Positions 1-9,132 are shown, numbered from the stretch's first letter. The stretch: DNA of 34,940 bases from Acidimicrobiaceae bacterium (GCA_027315045.1 DAHUZS010000143.1:1-34940); one strand, 5' to 3'. Notes: generated from the sequence alone by a model not told the origin. Translations and numbers: made by a program.

Positions 1-138
1 CGACGATCTCTTTCACGAGCCCGAAGCCCAGCCGAAATGCGTCACCGCCGAGGTTCCTCCCGAGACCACCGTAGGTGGCCCACCACTCCTGGAAGTGGCT
101 TACCTCAGTGATACAAGCCGGTGATCTGGAGGTGATGG

Positions 139-1035
139 CTAGGGTGCCTTCACCGTGGACGCCCCGAAGATGCTGGCGATCGAGGCGTCGAGGAGGGCGT
201 TGAACTCGTCGTCGGACTGGTTGGCCGAGAGCCCCTCGGTCAATGCGCGGGAGAAGCTGGCGACGACGCCGTGGTTCCGGGCCAAGAGCGCGTTGGCCTC
301 GTCCCTCGTGTAGCCACCCGAGAGCGCCACCACCCGGAGCACGTTCGGGTGCTTCACCAGTTCGGCATAGAAGTCATCGACGTCGGGGAGGGTCAGCTTG
401 AGCATCACCGACTGGTCTGGCCTCAGTGCGCCGAGGTGCTCGTGGATGGCCGACCGCAGGAGCTCCTCGGCCCCAACCTTCTGCGGGCTGTGGATGTCGA
501 CCTCGGGCTCGATGATCGGCACCAGCCCGGCGGCCAGGATCTGGGTCGCGATTTCGAACTGCTGATCGATCAGGTTCTTGATGCCCCGCTCGTCGGCCAA
601 CCGGCCGACCGAGCGCATCTTGGTGCCGAACACGCCTTTGGCCAGTGCCCGCTCGAGGAGCTCGTCAAGGCCGGGAATCGGCTTCATGATCTGGACGCCG
701 TCGGACTCTTCGGCCAGGCCCTTGTCCACCTTAAGGATCGGGACCACGCGCTTGGTTCCCCACAGGTAGCTCGGAGAGTCGATCCCCTCAATCTGGCGGT
801 CCATTGTCCCCTCGAAGAGGATCGCTGCCAGAATCCGGTCGCCGCTGAAGCTCGGACTGGCGATGATGCGGACCCGCATCGCGTGGATGAGGTCGAACAT
901 CTCGTCGTCGTTCGAGTAGGCGTCCCTGGCGATTCCGTAATGCTCGAGCGCCCGGGGGGTGCTCCCGCCACTCTGGTCCAGGGCGGCCACGAACCCATCG
1001 GCGGACCGGATCTTGTCGAGTTGCTCCTGGTTCAC
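139..1035 (-). CDS. fda: Class I fructose-bisphosphate aldolase
   Basis: The 298-residue protein is a Schiff-base (class I) aldolase that cleaves fructose 1,6-bisphosphate to dihydroxyacetone phosphate and glyceraldehyde 3-phosphate in glycolysis and gluconeogenesis. Family landmarks are ALDQSGGSTPRAL (18-30), ILFEGTMDR (72-80), the lysine in GTKMRS (139), the IIEPEVDIH block (174-182) and MLKLTLP, whose K213 is the probable Schiff-base lysine. The frame stays open about 58 codons further upstream, but the GTG at 1035 is chosen because AAGGAG lies about 7 bases before it and family homology begins there. The length is normal for the short bacterial class I family. It is divergent from korA across a 270-bp region. 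The family call is secure; the substrate is inferred from the family. Confidence 0.93.
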   Translation of the reverse strand: MNQEQLDKIRSADGFVAALDQSGGSTPRALEHYGIARDAYSNDDEMFDLIHAMRVRIIASPSFSGDRILAAILFEGTMDRQIEGIDSPSYLWGTKRVVPILKVDKGLAEESDGVQIMKPIPGLDELLERALAKGVFGTKMRSVGRLADERGIKNLIDQQFEIATQILAAGLVPIIEPEVDIHSPQKVGAEELLRSAIHEHLGALRPDQSVMLKLTLPDVDDFYAELVKHPNVLRVVALSGGYTRDEANALLARNHGVVASFSRALTEGLSANQSDDEFNALLDASIASIFGASTVKAP

Positions 1036-1305
1036 GGCCACTCCTTCGACCTGGGCTGACGGCGCTCGTGCCGTCACGACGTCCACCCTAAGTCGGTCAC
1101 CGAGCGACCGTCGCCTCCCGGATCGGACCCCCTGAACGGGGCGATCGTGGTCGAGGGGTCCCTCGCACTCGGCGGTATGCTGGCTAACGAATCGAAACAA
1201 AACAGTCATGGGCCGGCCATCGGATTGCCCTGGCGCCGCTGGGTTTGGGGGAAACGCCGTCCGACTCCGCGTGGCGCGCCGACACCAAAAGAAAGGCTAG
1301 ATCCA
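1036..1305. promoter_or_regulatory. Divergent intergenic region between fda and korA
   Basis: This 270-bp stretch separates the starts of fda (minus) and korA (plus), so it should hold both promoters. Weak -10-like boxes are TATGCT at 1176-1181 on the plus strand and TAGGGT (complement of 1085-1090) on the minus strand. Neither has a convincing -35. The plus-strand frame of korA stays open back to 1147, but this part does not resemble the family and is treated as non-coding. Confidence 0.4.
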
Positions 1306-3180
1306 GTGGCAACCGGAACTAAACGGGACACCGAGCGGCTCGAGCGGGTGGTCATCCGATTCGCCGGCGACTCGGGCGACGGGATGCAGCTCACAGGGGA
1401 CCGCTTCACCACCTCGAGCGCGCTGCTCGGCAACGACCTCTCCACCTTCCCGGACTTCCCAGCCGAGATCCGAGCCCCGGCCGGCACGCTGGCCGGGGTC
1501 TCGGCGTTCCAGGTCCACATCGCCGACCGCGACATCCTGACTCCGGGCGACGCCCCCGACGTGCTGGTGGCGATGAACCCGGCGGCGCTGCGAGCGAACA
1601 TCGGCATCGTCCCGGCGGGCGCGACCCTCATCGTCAACATCGACGCCTTCGACGATCGCAGCCTGGCCAAGGCCGGGTACTCCGGCAACCCCTTGACCGA
1701 CAGTTCGCTCTCGGCCTACACGGTGTACGAGGTCCCGATGACCTCGCTCACCCAGGAGGTGTGCAAAGAGGCCGGGGTGAAGCCCCGTGATGCCGAACGG
1801 TCGAAGAACTTCTTCGCTCTTGGCCTGATCAGCTGGCTCTACACCCGGCCGATCGAACCGACGCTCGAGTGGATCACCGCCCGCTTCGGGTCGGACAACC
1901 CCGTCGCCGAGGCCAACACGCGGGCCTTCCGGGCTGGCTACCACTTCGGCGAGACGGCGGAGCTGTTCACCTCCAACTACGAGGTGCGGGCGGCCCCCTT
2001 CGAGCCTGGCGAGTACACCCAGATCACGGGGAACCAGGCCCTCGCCTGGGGCCTCCTCGCGGCCGCTCGCCTGGCCGGGTTGTCGTTGTTCCTCGGGAGC
2101 TACCCGATCACCCCGGCGTCGGACATCTTGCACGAGCTGTCACGCCGCAAGGACTTCGGTGTGCGCACCTTCCAGGCCGAGGACGAGATCGCCGGCGTCG
2201 GCTCGGCCCTCGGCGCGGCTTTCGGTGGCTCCTTGGGGGTGACGACCACGAGCGGACCGGGCCTCGACCTCAAGTCCGAGACGGTCGGCCTGGCCGTGAA
2301 CCTTGAGCTCCCCTTGATCGTGGTCGACGTCCAGCGAGGCGGTCCGTCGACCGGTCTGCCGACCAAGGCCGAGCAGGCCGATCTCCTCCACGCCATGTAC
2401 GGCCGCCACGGCGAAGCCCCGGTCCCGATCGTGGCGCCGAGGACCCCGGCCCACTGCTTCGAGGCGGCCATCGAGGCCGTCCGGTTGGCCGTCACCTACC
2501 GCACCCCGGTGATCGTGCTGTCCGATGGCTACCTGGCCAACGGGGCCGAGCCCTGGCGGCTGCCCGATCTCTCGACCATCGCGCCCATCGACCCGGCGTT
2601 CGCCAGCGAGCCGAACCACGTCGACGAGGACGGGACTCCCACGTTCCTGCCCTACGTCCGCGATCCCGAGACCCTGGCCCGGCCTTGGGCGCCTCCCGGG
2701 GTACCCGGGCTGGAACACCGCATCGGTGGGCTGGAGAAGGCCGATCTGACCGGGAACGTGTCCTACGACCCTGCGAACCACGAGGCGATGGTGCACTGGC
2801 GGGCCAACAAGATCGCCGGCATCGCCAAGGTGCTCCCCGACGTCGAGGTGGACCACGAGGACGGGGCCGAGGTCCTGGTGCTCGGCTGGGGATCGACCTA
2901 CGGGGCGATCACGGCCGGCGTCCGCCGGGTCCGGGGCCGGGGTCTGAAGGTGGCCCAGGCCCATCTCGACTTCGTCAACCCCTTCCCCCTGAACCTGGGT
3001 GAGGTTCTGGCGCGGTACCCCAAGGTCCTCGTTCCCGAGGTCAACCTGGGTCAGTTGAGCAAGCTGGTGCGGGCCGAGTACCTGGTCGACGCCCACTCCC
3101 TCAACAAGGTCCAGGGCGTGCCGTTCAGGGCGGCCGAGATCGAGGACGCGATCGTGAAGCTGATCGGAGGCACGCTATGA
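1306..3180 (+). CDS. korA: 2-oxoacid:ferredoxin oxidoreductase, alpha (gamma-alpha fused) subunit
   Basis: The 624-residue subunit works with KorB to decarboxylate a 2-oxoacid, probably 2-oxoglutarate, to the acyl-CoA while reducing ferredoxin. Domain order is the fused gamma domain (about 12-195, starting with GDSGDG at 21-26), the pyrimidine-binding PFOR domain (about 225-460, with QAEDE near 290, TTTSGPG near 312 and GPSTGLPTK near 347) and a C-terminal transketolase-like domain. The GTG at 1306 is preferred over in-frame upstream starts because GAAAGG lies 9 bases upstream and homology starts just after it. The stop overlaps the korB start (ATGA), so the two are translationally coupled. 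Mycobacterial KorA has about the same length and architecture. A different 2-oxoacid as substrate cannot be excluded. Confidence 0.93.
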   Translation: MATGTKRDTERLERVVIRFAGDSGDGMQLTGDRFTTSSALLGNDLSTFPDFPAEIRAPAGTLAGVSAFQVHIADRDILTPGDAPDVLVAMNPAALRANIGIVPAGATLIVNIDAFDDRSLAKAGYSGNPLTDSSLSAYTVYEVPMTSLTQEVCKEAGVKPRDAERSKNFFALGLISWLYTRPIEPTLEWITARFGSDNPVAEANTRAFRAGYHFGETAELFTSNYEVRAAPFEPGEYTQITGNQALAWGLLAAARLAGLSLFLGSYPITPASDILHELSRRKDFGVRTFQAEDEIAGVGSALGAAFGGSLGVTTTSGPGLDLKSETVGLAVNLELPLIVVDVQRGGPSTGLPTKAEQADLLHAMYGRHGEAPVPIVAPRTPAHCFEAAIEAVRLAVTYRTPVIVLSDGYLANGAEPWRLPDLSTIAPIDPAFASEPNHVDEDGTPTFLPYVRDPETLARPWAPPGVPGLEHRIGGLEKADLTGNVSYDPANHEAMVHWRANKIAGIAKVLPDVEVDHEDGAEVLVLGWGSTYGAITAGVRRVRGRGLKVAQAHLDFVNPFPLNLGEVLARYPKVLVPEVNLGQLSKLVRAEYLVDAHSLNKVQGVPFRAAEIEDAIVKLIGGTL

Positions 3181-4193
3181 CGGCCATTCCCGTCACCACC
3201 CGCAAGGACTGGACCAGCGACCAGGAGGTTCGTTGGTGCCCGGGATGCGGGGACTACTCGATCCTGGCGGCGGTGCAGATGCTCCTACCCGACCTAGGGG
3301 TGCGTCGCGAGAGCACCGTGTTCCTCTCGGGCATCGGGTGCGCGGCGCGGTTCCCCTACTACATGAACACCTACGGGATGCACTCCATCCACGGTCGGGC
3401 CCCGGCCATCGCCACCGGCCTGGCCACCACACGGCCCGATTTGGACGTCTGGATCGTGACCGGCGACGGCGACGCCCTGTCGATCGGCGGCAACCACCTC
3501 ATCCACGCGTTGCGCCGCAACGTGAACATGACCATCCTCATGTTCAACAACCAGATCTACGGACTGACCAAGGGCCAGTACTCGCCGACCTCGGAGATCT
3601 CCAAGGTGACCAAGTCGACGCCCTTCGGGTCGATCGACACCCCGTTCAACCCGATCAGCCTGGCCATCGGGGCCGAAGCGACGTTCGTCGCCCGGACCCA
3701 CGACATGGACCGCGGGCACATGCAGGAAACCTTCCGTCGCGCCCACGACCACAAGGGGGCCGCGTTCGTCGAGGTGTACCAGAACTGCAACGTCTTCAAC
3801 GACGGGGCGTTCGAGAAGATCACCTCCCGGGACGCCCGCGCCTCGATGCTGATCCCGCTGGTCCACGGGGAGCCCATCCGCTTCGGCGCCGACCTCGAGC
3901 GCGGGGTCGTGCAGCGCAGCGACGGCCACCTCGAAATGGTGGAGGTGGCCGAGGTCGGCGAGGGAGCGTTGGTGGTCCACGATGAGGTGCGCGAAGACCC
4001 CGGTCTCGCCTTCGCCCTGTCCCGGCTGGCCTCCGGCCCCCACGAGCCGACGCCGATCGGCGTGTTCCGGGCGGTCGAGCATCCCGAGTACGGCGAGGAG
4101 ATGTCGCGCCAGATCGTTCGGGCCCAGGAGCGAGCGGGCGCGGGGGACCTCGAAGCTCTGCTCCGCTCCGGATCGACCTGGACGATCGAGTAG
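3177..4193 (+). CDS. korB: 2-oxoacid:ferredoxin oxidoreductase, beta subunit
   Basis: The 338-residue partner of KorA binds thiamine diphosphate and an Fe-S cluster. The TPP motif is GDGDALSIGGNH (96-107) followed by FNNQIYGLTKGQ (123-134). Cys21 and Cys24 (WCPGCGD), Cys55 (SGIGC) and Cys204 are the probable cluster ligands. SIHGRAPAIATG (70-81) is typical of the mycobacterial-type KorB. The ATG overlaps the korA stop by 4 bases. The C-terminus is about 90 residues beyond the catalytic core. No ferredoxin gene is visible in the window, so the electron acceptor must be encoded elsewhere. The gene ends 5 bp from the convergent DUF1015 gene. Confidence 0.94.
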   Translation: MTAIPVTTRKDWTSDQEVRWCPGCGDYSILAAVQMLLPDLGVRRESTVFLSGIGCAARFPYYMNTYGMHSIHGRAPAIATGLATTRPDLDVWIVTGDGDALSIGGNHLIHALRRNVNMTILMFNNQIYGLTKGQYSPTSEISKVTKSTPFGSIDTPFNPISLAIGAEATFVARTHDMDRGHMQETFRRAHDHKGAAFVEVYQNCNVFNDGAFEKITSRDARASMLIPLVHGEPIRFGADLERGVVQRSDGHLEMVEVAEVGEGALVVHDEVREDPGLAFALSRLASGPHEPTPIGVFRAVEHPEYGEEMSRQIVRAQERAGAGDLEALLRSGSTWTIE

Positions 4194-4198
4194 CGGGA

Positions 4199-5392
4199 TC
4201 AGGTCCCGAGCGGGCGGATCACCATCCCGGTGCGCGGCTTGGGGCTGAAGTAGGTCGTCTTCGGCGGCATGCGCCGCTGTTCGTGGGCCCAGGTCGAGAT
4301 CTGGGCGACCGTCGGCGCCCGCAGCAGGACCGCCACCTGCGCGTCGCCGTTCCTGACCGACGCCGTCGCCTCCTGCCAGCTGTGCCGGTGGGTGGTCTGG
4401 GCCCCCGGGACCCCCTCGAGCGCCAGGGCCACGAGGCTCGAGTCGAGGTCGCTGTGGGCCGCCTCGTAGGCCTCGGGCCGGGGCGTGAGCAGCCAGGCGC
4501 CCCCGGCGCTCACCACGGCCAGTGACCCGGACTCCCCGAGTGCACCGACCACCCGGTCGGTCCCCTCGCCGGCGCGAACCAGGTCGAACCACTGGCCGAA
4601 GGCCTTGAGGAGCTCGTCGGGGTTGGCGAGGCCGTTCACCACCCGGTGGATGGGCCGGACCGAGAGCTGCTCGTCGGACAGCTCGACGACCAGGGCCATC
4701 ACCCAGTCGTGATCGCCGGGCGCGTCGCCCCGTTCGGCGCGGACCTCGCGCTGGTAGGTACGGGCGGTTTCGTAGCGGTGGTGCCCGTCCGCGATCACTA
4801 CCGGCTCGGCACCGACGGCCGCGCCGATGGCCTCGACCCGGGAGGCCCCGACCACCCAGAGCTCGTGGCGGACCCCGTCGTCGTCGTGGACGTCGATCTC
4901 GGGGTCACCCGCCGGTTCGAGCACCCCCGACAGTCCGGTGGCGAGCGAGAGGCCCCAGATGGGGGAGAGGTTGGCCTGGGTCGCCCGCAGCAGGTCGAGG
5001 CGGTCGGTGCGCGCCTTGGGCAGGGTCTCCTCGTGCGGCAGGACCTGTCCTTCCTCGCCCTCGGCAGGCAGGCCGAGGGCGCCGATGACCCCGAGGGTGG
5101 AGCGACCCTCCGCGGTCATCCGGTACAGGTAGAAGGCGGGCTCCTCTTCCAAGACGAGGACCCCCTGGCCGCGCCACAGCGTCAACAGTCTGGCGGCGAC
5201 CTGGTAGCGGTCGACTCTGGCCCGCAGGTCCGCCTCAGGGAGCTCCAGGTGGACCGAGTTGAACGAGGACCGGGTGCTTAGCCGCACCCGCTCGGCCGGC
5301 TCGATGACGTCGTAGGGAGGGGCGATGGCCTGGGCCAGGGGGACCACGGAGGGGTCGTAGCGGAGCCCGCGAAAGGGGGCGAAGCGAGACAT
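4199..5392 (-). CDS. DUF1015 family protein
   Basis: The 397-residue protein matches the widespread but poorly characterised DUF1015 family. Conserved features are the APPYDVI block (24-30) near the N-terminus, the central HEETLPKARTDRLDLL stretch (120-135) and the hallmark ADGHHRYETA (201-210). No signal peptide or membrane segment is seen, so it is probably cytosolic. The frame stays open well upstream, but the ATG at 5392 is where family homology begins. A weak GGGAAG precedes it, and a cAGCAT box 8 bases upstream could alternatively drive a leaderless transcript. It converges on korB and diverges from pgsA. No biochemical role is assigned here. Confidence 0.85.
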   Translation of the reverse strand: MSRFAPFRGLRYDPSVVPLAQAIAPPYDVIEPAERVRLSTRSSFNSVHLELPEADLRARVDRYQVAARLLTLWRGQGVLVLEEEPAFYLYRMTAEGRSTLGVIGALGLPAEGEEGQVLPHEETLPKARTDRLDLLRATQANLSPIWGLSLATGLSGVLEPAGDPEIDVHDDDGVRHELWVVGASRVEAIGAAVGAEPVVIADGHHRYETARTYQREVRAERGDAPGDHDWVMALVVELSDEQLSVRPIHRVVNGLANPDELLKAFGQWFDLVRAGEGTDRVVGALGESGSLAVVSAGGAWLLTPRPEAYEAAHSDLDSSLVALALEGVPGAQTTHRHSWQEATASVRNGDAQVAVLLRAPTVAQISTWAHEQRRMPPKTTYFSPKPRTGMVIRPLGT

Positions 5393-5470
5393 GGCTTCCC
5401 ATGCTGACACAGCGGGATCGCAGGTCATGACCGCCCAGCCGTCGTCCGGGCCGGCCGGAGCCGTCGATCG

Positions 5471-5476
5471 TAGAAT
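5471..5476 (+). promoter_or_regulatory. -10 box of pgsA (leaderless start)
   Basis: TAGAAT lies 6 bases before the GTG at 5483, with no Shine-Dalgarno sequence between. Transcription would begin at or next to the start codon. No -35 hexamer is recognisable at the expected distance. Confidence 0.6.
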
Positions 5477-5482
5477 CGGGTC

Positions 5483-6130
5483 GTGGGGTCCACGTCGGTC
5501 GGCACCGAGCTTGGCGGTGCCAACGACGAGAGCGCGATCCTTACCGTCCCCAACCTCATCTCGGTGGTCCGGCTGGCGTGCCTGCCCGTCTTCGTCTGGC
5601 TGGTCTTTGGCGTCGGTGACCAGGGTCCCGCCGCCATCCTGCTCGCGGTCCTCGGCGCCACCGATTGGATCGACGGCTTCGTGGCCCGCCGCTTCCACCA
5701 GGTCTCGACCCTGGGCAAGGTGCTGGACCCGCTCGCCGACCGGCTCCTCGTCGGCACGGCGGTCATCGTGATCATCGTCCACGGGGCAGTCCCGGTGTGG
5801 TTCGGGGTGCTCACCCTCAGCCGAGAGGCGCTCGTCGGCGGGGTGGTTCTGGTCCTGGCGGCTCTCGGGGCGGCGCGCATCGACGTGCTGTGGGTCGGCA
5901 AGGCCGGGACCTTCGCCCTGATGTCCGCGTACCCGGCCTTCCTCATCGGTCACGGCACGGCGTCGTGGCAGGAGGGGATGCGGATCTTCGCCTGGGTGGC
6001 CGGCGGGGCCGGCCTCACCCTCGCCTGGGTCGCCGCGGCCGCCTACCTCGGCCCGGCCAGAGCGGCGTTGCGGGCCGGGCGCCTCGGTCGAGGAGCCCCC
6101 GAAGACGAGCGCACGGAGGTGTCGGCGTGA
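5483..6130 (+). CDS. pgsA: CDP-alcohol phosphatidyltransferase (PgsA-like)
   Basis: The 215-residue integral membrane enzyme transfers a phosphatidyl group from CDP-diacylglycerol to an alcohol. The family signature DG-x2-AR-x8-G-x3-D-x3-D is perfect: D64, G65, A68, R69, G78, D82 and D86. Several hydrophobic helices surround it (about 25-45, 48-62, 88-110, 115-135, 165-185). The position upstream of gcvH/garA matches mycobacterial pgsA2 (Rv1822), so phosphatidylglycerophosphate synthase is the likeliest role. Cardiolipin or phosphatidylinositol-phosphate synthase activity cannot be ruled out from the motif alone. Start GTG 5483 fits the TAGAAT box just upstream. The stop overlaps the next start (GTGA). 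Confidence 0.87.
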   Translation: MGSTSVGTELGGANDESAILTVPNLISVVRLACLPVFVWLVFGVGDQGPAAILLAVLGATDWIDGFVARRFHQVSTLGKVLDPLADRLLVGTAVIVIIVHGAVPVWFGVLTLSREALVGGVVLVLAALGAARIDVLWVGKAGTFALMSAYPAFLIGHGTASWQEGMRIFAWVAGGAGLTLAWVAAAAYLGPARAALRAGRLGRGAPEDERTEVSA

Positions 6131-8625
6131 AGGCGGTGATCATGGCCGGTGGCGAGGGGACCCGTCTGCGGCCGCTGACCTCGAATCAACCGAAGCCGAT
6201 GCTGCCGATGGCCAATCGCCCGCTCATGGAGCATGTCGTCCTCCTCCTACGTCGGCACGGCTTCGAGGAGATCGTCGTGACCGTGGCCTTCATGGCCAAC
6301 GCCGTGCGTTCGTACTTCGGCGACGGCTCGGAACTCGGGGTGCGGATGGTCTACGCCACCGAGGAGACCCCCCTCGGCACGGCGGGGTCGGTGCTGAACG
6401 CCCGCGACGAGCTCGACGAGCGGTTCCTCGTGATCTCCGGCGACGTGCTGACCGACGTCGATTTGGGGGCGATCGTCGACTTCCACGAGCAACGGGGTGC
6501 CCTCGCCACCCTGGGCCTGCACTCGGTCCCCAACCCGCTCGAGTTCGGGATCGTCATCACGAGCGAAGACGGGTCGGTCGAGCGGTTTTTGGAGAAGCCG
6601 ACCTGGGGCCAGGTGTTCAGCGACACCATCAACACCGGCATCTACGTGCTGGAGCCGGAGATCTTCGACTTCATCCCGAGCGAGGGCGCCTCGGATTTCT
6701 CCGGGGAAGTCTTCCCGGCGGTGCTGGAGGCGCAGAAGCCGATCTACGGCTGCATCTCCAAGGGGTACTGGGAGGACGTCGGGACGACCGAGGCCTACCT
6801 GAAGGCCCACAACGACGTGCTGGACCGCCGGGTCCTCGTCGAGGTGGACGGCTTCCAGCTCCGGCCGGGGGTGTGGCTCGGGAAGGGCTCCACCATCGAC
6901 CCGAGCGCCATGGTGGAGGGGCCGGCCATCATCGGGGACAACTGCTCGGTCGGCCCGGGCGCGACCCTCGGCCAGTACGCGACCCTGGGCGACAACGTCC
7001 GGATCGCTGACGCCGCCGAGGTCCGCCACTCGGTCCTCGGCAACAACTGCTACGTCGGGTCCGGGGCTCGGGTCGAGGGGGCGGCGGTCGCCCGGGCCTG
7101 TGATCTACGGGAGCACTCGCGCTGCGAACCCGGAGCGGTGCTTGGGGAGAGCTGTCGCATCGGGGCCGGGGCCGAGGTCCGAGCCGGGGTGAAGGTGTAC
7201 CCGTTCAAGGTGGTCGAGGCCGGAGCCCTGGTGAACTCGTCGATCGTCTGGGAGTCCCGAGGCTCGCGCTCGTTGTTCGGGCGCGACGGCGTCCGGGGCA
7301 TCGCCAACGTCGACATCCACCCCGAGCTTGCGGTCCGGCTCTCCATGGCCTGGGTGTCCACGCTCGGCCGGGGGGCATCGATCACCGCGTCGCGCGACAC
7401 CTCGAGGACGGCCCGAATGCTAAAGCGGGCCATGATGGTCGGCTGCAACGCGGCCGGGGTGAACGTCGGCGACCTCGAGGTGGCCACCGTGCCGGTGGTG
7501 CGCCACCACATCCGCAACACCCCGAGCCGGGGCGGGATGACGGTACGTCTGGCCGCGGACGACCCCCAGTCGGTGGTGATCCGGCTCTTCGACGCCGAGG
7601 GTCTCGACATCGACGAGAACACTCAGCGCAAGATCGAGCGGATGTACTACCGGGAGGAGTTCCGCCGGGTGCTCGCTCCCGAGATCGGTGACATCGACTT
7701 CCCGGCGCGCGCCGTCGAGCAGTACACGGCCGACCTGGTCGCCTCGGTCCCTCCCCAAGACGTCCGGGCGCCGGGTGTGAAGCTGGTGCTCGACCTGTCC
7801 TACGGCTCGGCCAGCTTCGTGATGCCCAACGTGTTGGCGAAGATCGATGCCGACGTGTTGGTGGTGAATCCCTTCGCCCACACCGCCGGCATGATCTCGG
7901 TCGACCGCAGCGCCAACGCCCTGCGAGTAGCCGAGCTGGTGCGGGCCTCGGGCAGCCAGCTCGGTGCGGTGGTCGACGCCGACGGGGAGCACCTCACCAT
8001 CGTCGACGATCAAGGGGCGGTGCTGAGCGACGACCAGGCGCTCCTCGTGCTGCTCCAATTGGTGACGGCGAACGAGCCCAACGCGCGGGTGGTCCTGCCG
8101 GTGTCGGTGCCGGACGCGGCGGCGAGGATCTGCGAGGAGGCCGGCGCCACCATCACCTACGCCAAGCTCTCCTCGGCCAACCTCATGGAACTCGCCGCTT
8201 GGCCCGGCGTGGCCTTCGCCGCCAGCCAGTCGGGTGGCTTCATCTGGCCGCGTTTCCTCCCCGCCTACGACGCCACCGCCACGGTGGTGATGCTGGTCGA
8301 CCTGCTGGCCCGTCGTGGGGAGCCGTTGTCCAAGCTGGTGGCCTCGCTCCCGAGCGCCCATGTCACCCACCGGACCGTGCCGACCGCCTGGGAGTCCAAG
8401 GGCCTGGTCATGCGGAGCCTGGTCGAGGCGCTGTCGGGCCGCCCGACGGTCCTGGTGGACGGGATCAAGGTGGTCGAGCCCGACGGCTGGGCCCTGGTGC
8501 TGCCGGACCCCGAGCATCCAGTCACCCACATCTGGGCCGAGGGGGTGAGCCGGCAAGGGGCTGAGGCCCGGGCGGCCGAGTACGTGGGGCTGATCGAGGG
8601 GTTGACCGCCGACACCTCGGCCTGA
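6127..8625 (+). CDS. Nucleotidyltransferase / phosphoglucomutase-like fusion (mannose-1-phosphate guanylyltransferase family)
   Basis: The 832-residue protein has three parts: an NTP-transferase domain (1-235, signature GGEGTRLRPLT at 8-18), a left-handed beta-helix of hexapeptide repeats (about 255-370) and a phosphoglucomutase/phosphomannomutase-like domain (about 380-832). The first two resemble GDP-mannose or glucose-1-phosphate pyrophosphorylases, so it probably makes a nucleotide sugar for envelope glycans. In the mutase-like domain the expected phosphoserine loop TASHNP is replaced by LAADDP, so the catalytic serine is gone. Similar degenerate domains occur in cyanobacterial and actinobacterial members, so this looks like a family trait rather than decay. 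The GTG at 6127 overlaps the pgsA stop, implying coupled translation. The sugar and nucleotide specificity is not decidable here. Confidence 0.88.
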   Translation: MKAVIMAGGEGTRLRPLTSNQPKPMLPMANRPLMEHVVLLLRRHGFEEIVVTVAFMANAVRSYFGDGSELGVRMVYATEETPLGTAGSVLNARDELDERFLVISGDVLTDVDLGAIVDFHEQRGALATLGLHSVPNPLEFGIVITSEDGSVERFLEKPTWGQVFSDTINTGIYVLEPEIFDFIPSEGASDFSGEVFPAVLEAQKPIYGCISKGYWEDVGTTEAYLKAHNDVLDRRVLVEVDGFQLRPGVWLGKGSTIDPSAMVEGPAIIGDNCSVGPGATLGQYATLGDNVRIADAAEVRHSVLGNNCYVGSGARVEGAAVARACDLREHSRCEPGAVLGESCRIGAGAEVRAGVKVYPFKVVEAGALVNSSIVWESRGSRSLFGRDGVRGIANVDIHPELAVRLSMAWVSTLGRGASITASRDTSRTARMLKRAMMVGCNAAGVNVGDLEVATVPVVRHHIRNTPSRGGMTVRLAADDPQSVVIRLFDAEGLDIDENTQRKIERMYYREEFRRVLAPEIGDIDFPARAVEQYTADLVASVPPQDVRAPGVKLVLDLSYGSASFVMPNVLAKIDADVLVVNPFAHTAGMISVDRSANALRVAELVRASGSQLGAVVDADGEHLTIVDDQGAVLSDDQALLVLLQLVTANEPNARVVLPVSVPDAAARICEEAGATITYAKLSSANLMELAAWPGVAFAASQSGGFIWPRFLPAYDATATVVMLVDLLARRGEPLSKLVASLPSAHVTHRTVPTAWESKGLVMRSLVEALSGRPTVLVDGIKVVEPDGWALVLPDPEHPVTHIWAEGVSRQGAEARAAEYVGLIEGLTADTSA

Positions 8626-8658
8626 GCACCGGCCGTGAAGCGGTCCGGGCATCTCCGG

Positions 8659-8664
8659 TAGGGT
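8659..8664 (+). promoter_or_regulatory. -10 box of gcvH (leaderless start)
   Basis: TAGGGT stands 8 bases before GTG 8673. There is no purine-rich ribosome binding site in the spacer. This box suggests gcvH is transcribed independently of the fusion gene that ends 47 bp upstream. Confidence 0.55.
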
Positions 8665-8672
8665 CGCTCGCC

Positions 8673-9053
8673 GTGATGGTGCCCGACGAACTGCGCTACT
8701 CCAACGACCACGAATGGGCCCGCCTCGAGGGTTCACGGGTTCGGGTCGGTATCACCGATTACGCCCAGGACGCGCTGGGCGACGTCGTCTTCGTCGACCT
8801 GCCCGAGGTGGGCACGGTCGTGGAGGCCGGCGCGCAGCTGGGGGAGGTCGAGTCCACCAAGTCGGTGTCGGAGCTTTACGCGCCGGTCAGCGGACGGGTG
8901 GTCGAGGTGAACGCGGCGCTCTCGGACGCGCCGGAACGGCTCAACGAGGATCCCTATGGCGAGGGGTGGATCTGCGAGCTCGAGCTCACCGACCTCGCCT
9001 CGATCGACCGTCTTTTGGACGCGGCCGCCTACCGCCAGCTCATCGAGTCGTGA
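8673..9053 (+). CDS. gcvH: Glycine cleavage system H protein
   Basis: The 126-residue lipoyl carrier shuttles the aminomethyl intermediate between the P, T and L proteins of glycine cleavage. The lipoylation site is K63 in GEVESTKSVSELYAPVSG. YSNDHEW near the N-terminus and the conserved NxxL-N-E-DPYGEGW block near residue 90 are standard. The start is GTG 8673 on promoter spacing; ATG 8676, the next codon, is an equally readable alternative. As in mycobacteria it sits directly upstream of the garA homologue. The other glycine-cleavage genes lie 10 kb downstream at 19054-23033, so the system is split within the window. Confidence 0.95.
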   Translation: MMVPDELRYSNDHEWARLEGSRVRVGITDYAQDALGDVVFVDLPEVGTVVEAGAQLGEVESTKSVSELYAPVSGRVVEVNAALSDAPERLNEDPYGEGWICELELTDLASIDRLLDAAAYRQLIES

Positions 9054-9126
9054 GCCCCTCCGCCGCGCTGGCCGAGCGGGGCCGAGATCGCCGAATCGGA
9101 CCAGAGACCGGGGTCGGAGAACCGAC

Positions 9127-9132
9127 TACCGT
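9127..9132 (+). promoter_or_regulatory. -10 box of garA homologue (leaderless start)
   Basis: TACCGT lies 7 bases before GTG 9140, where the zinc-ribbon protein begins. This supports that start rather than the in-frame openings further upstream. Confidence 0.55.

Noticed and set aside
1-138. Open minus-strand frame reaching the left edge (HFQEWWATYGGLGRNLGG and more) with good third-position G/C
   Set aside because: It has no ATG, GTG or TTG start in frame between fda and the edge and no ribosome binding site. A plus-strand frame ending at 124 is equally open. Without the flanking sequence neither can be called a gene.
8602-8607. TTGACC as a -35 element for gcvH
   Set aside because: It is about 51 bp from the TAGGGT box, far beyond the usual 16-19 bp, and lies inside the preceding coding sequence.
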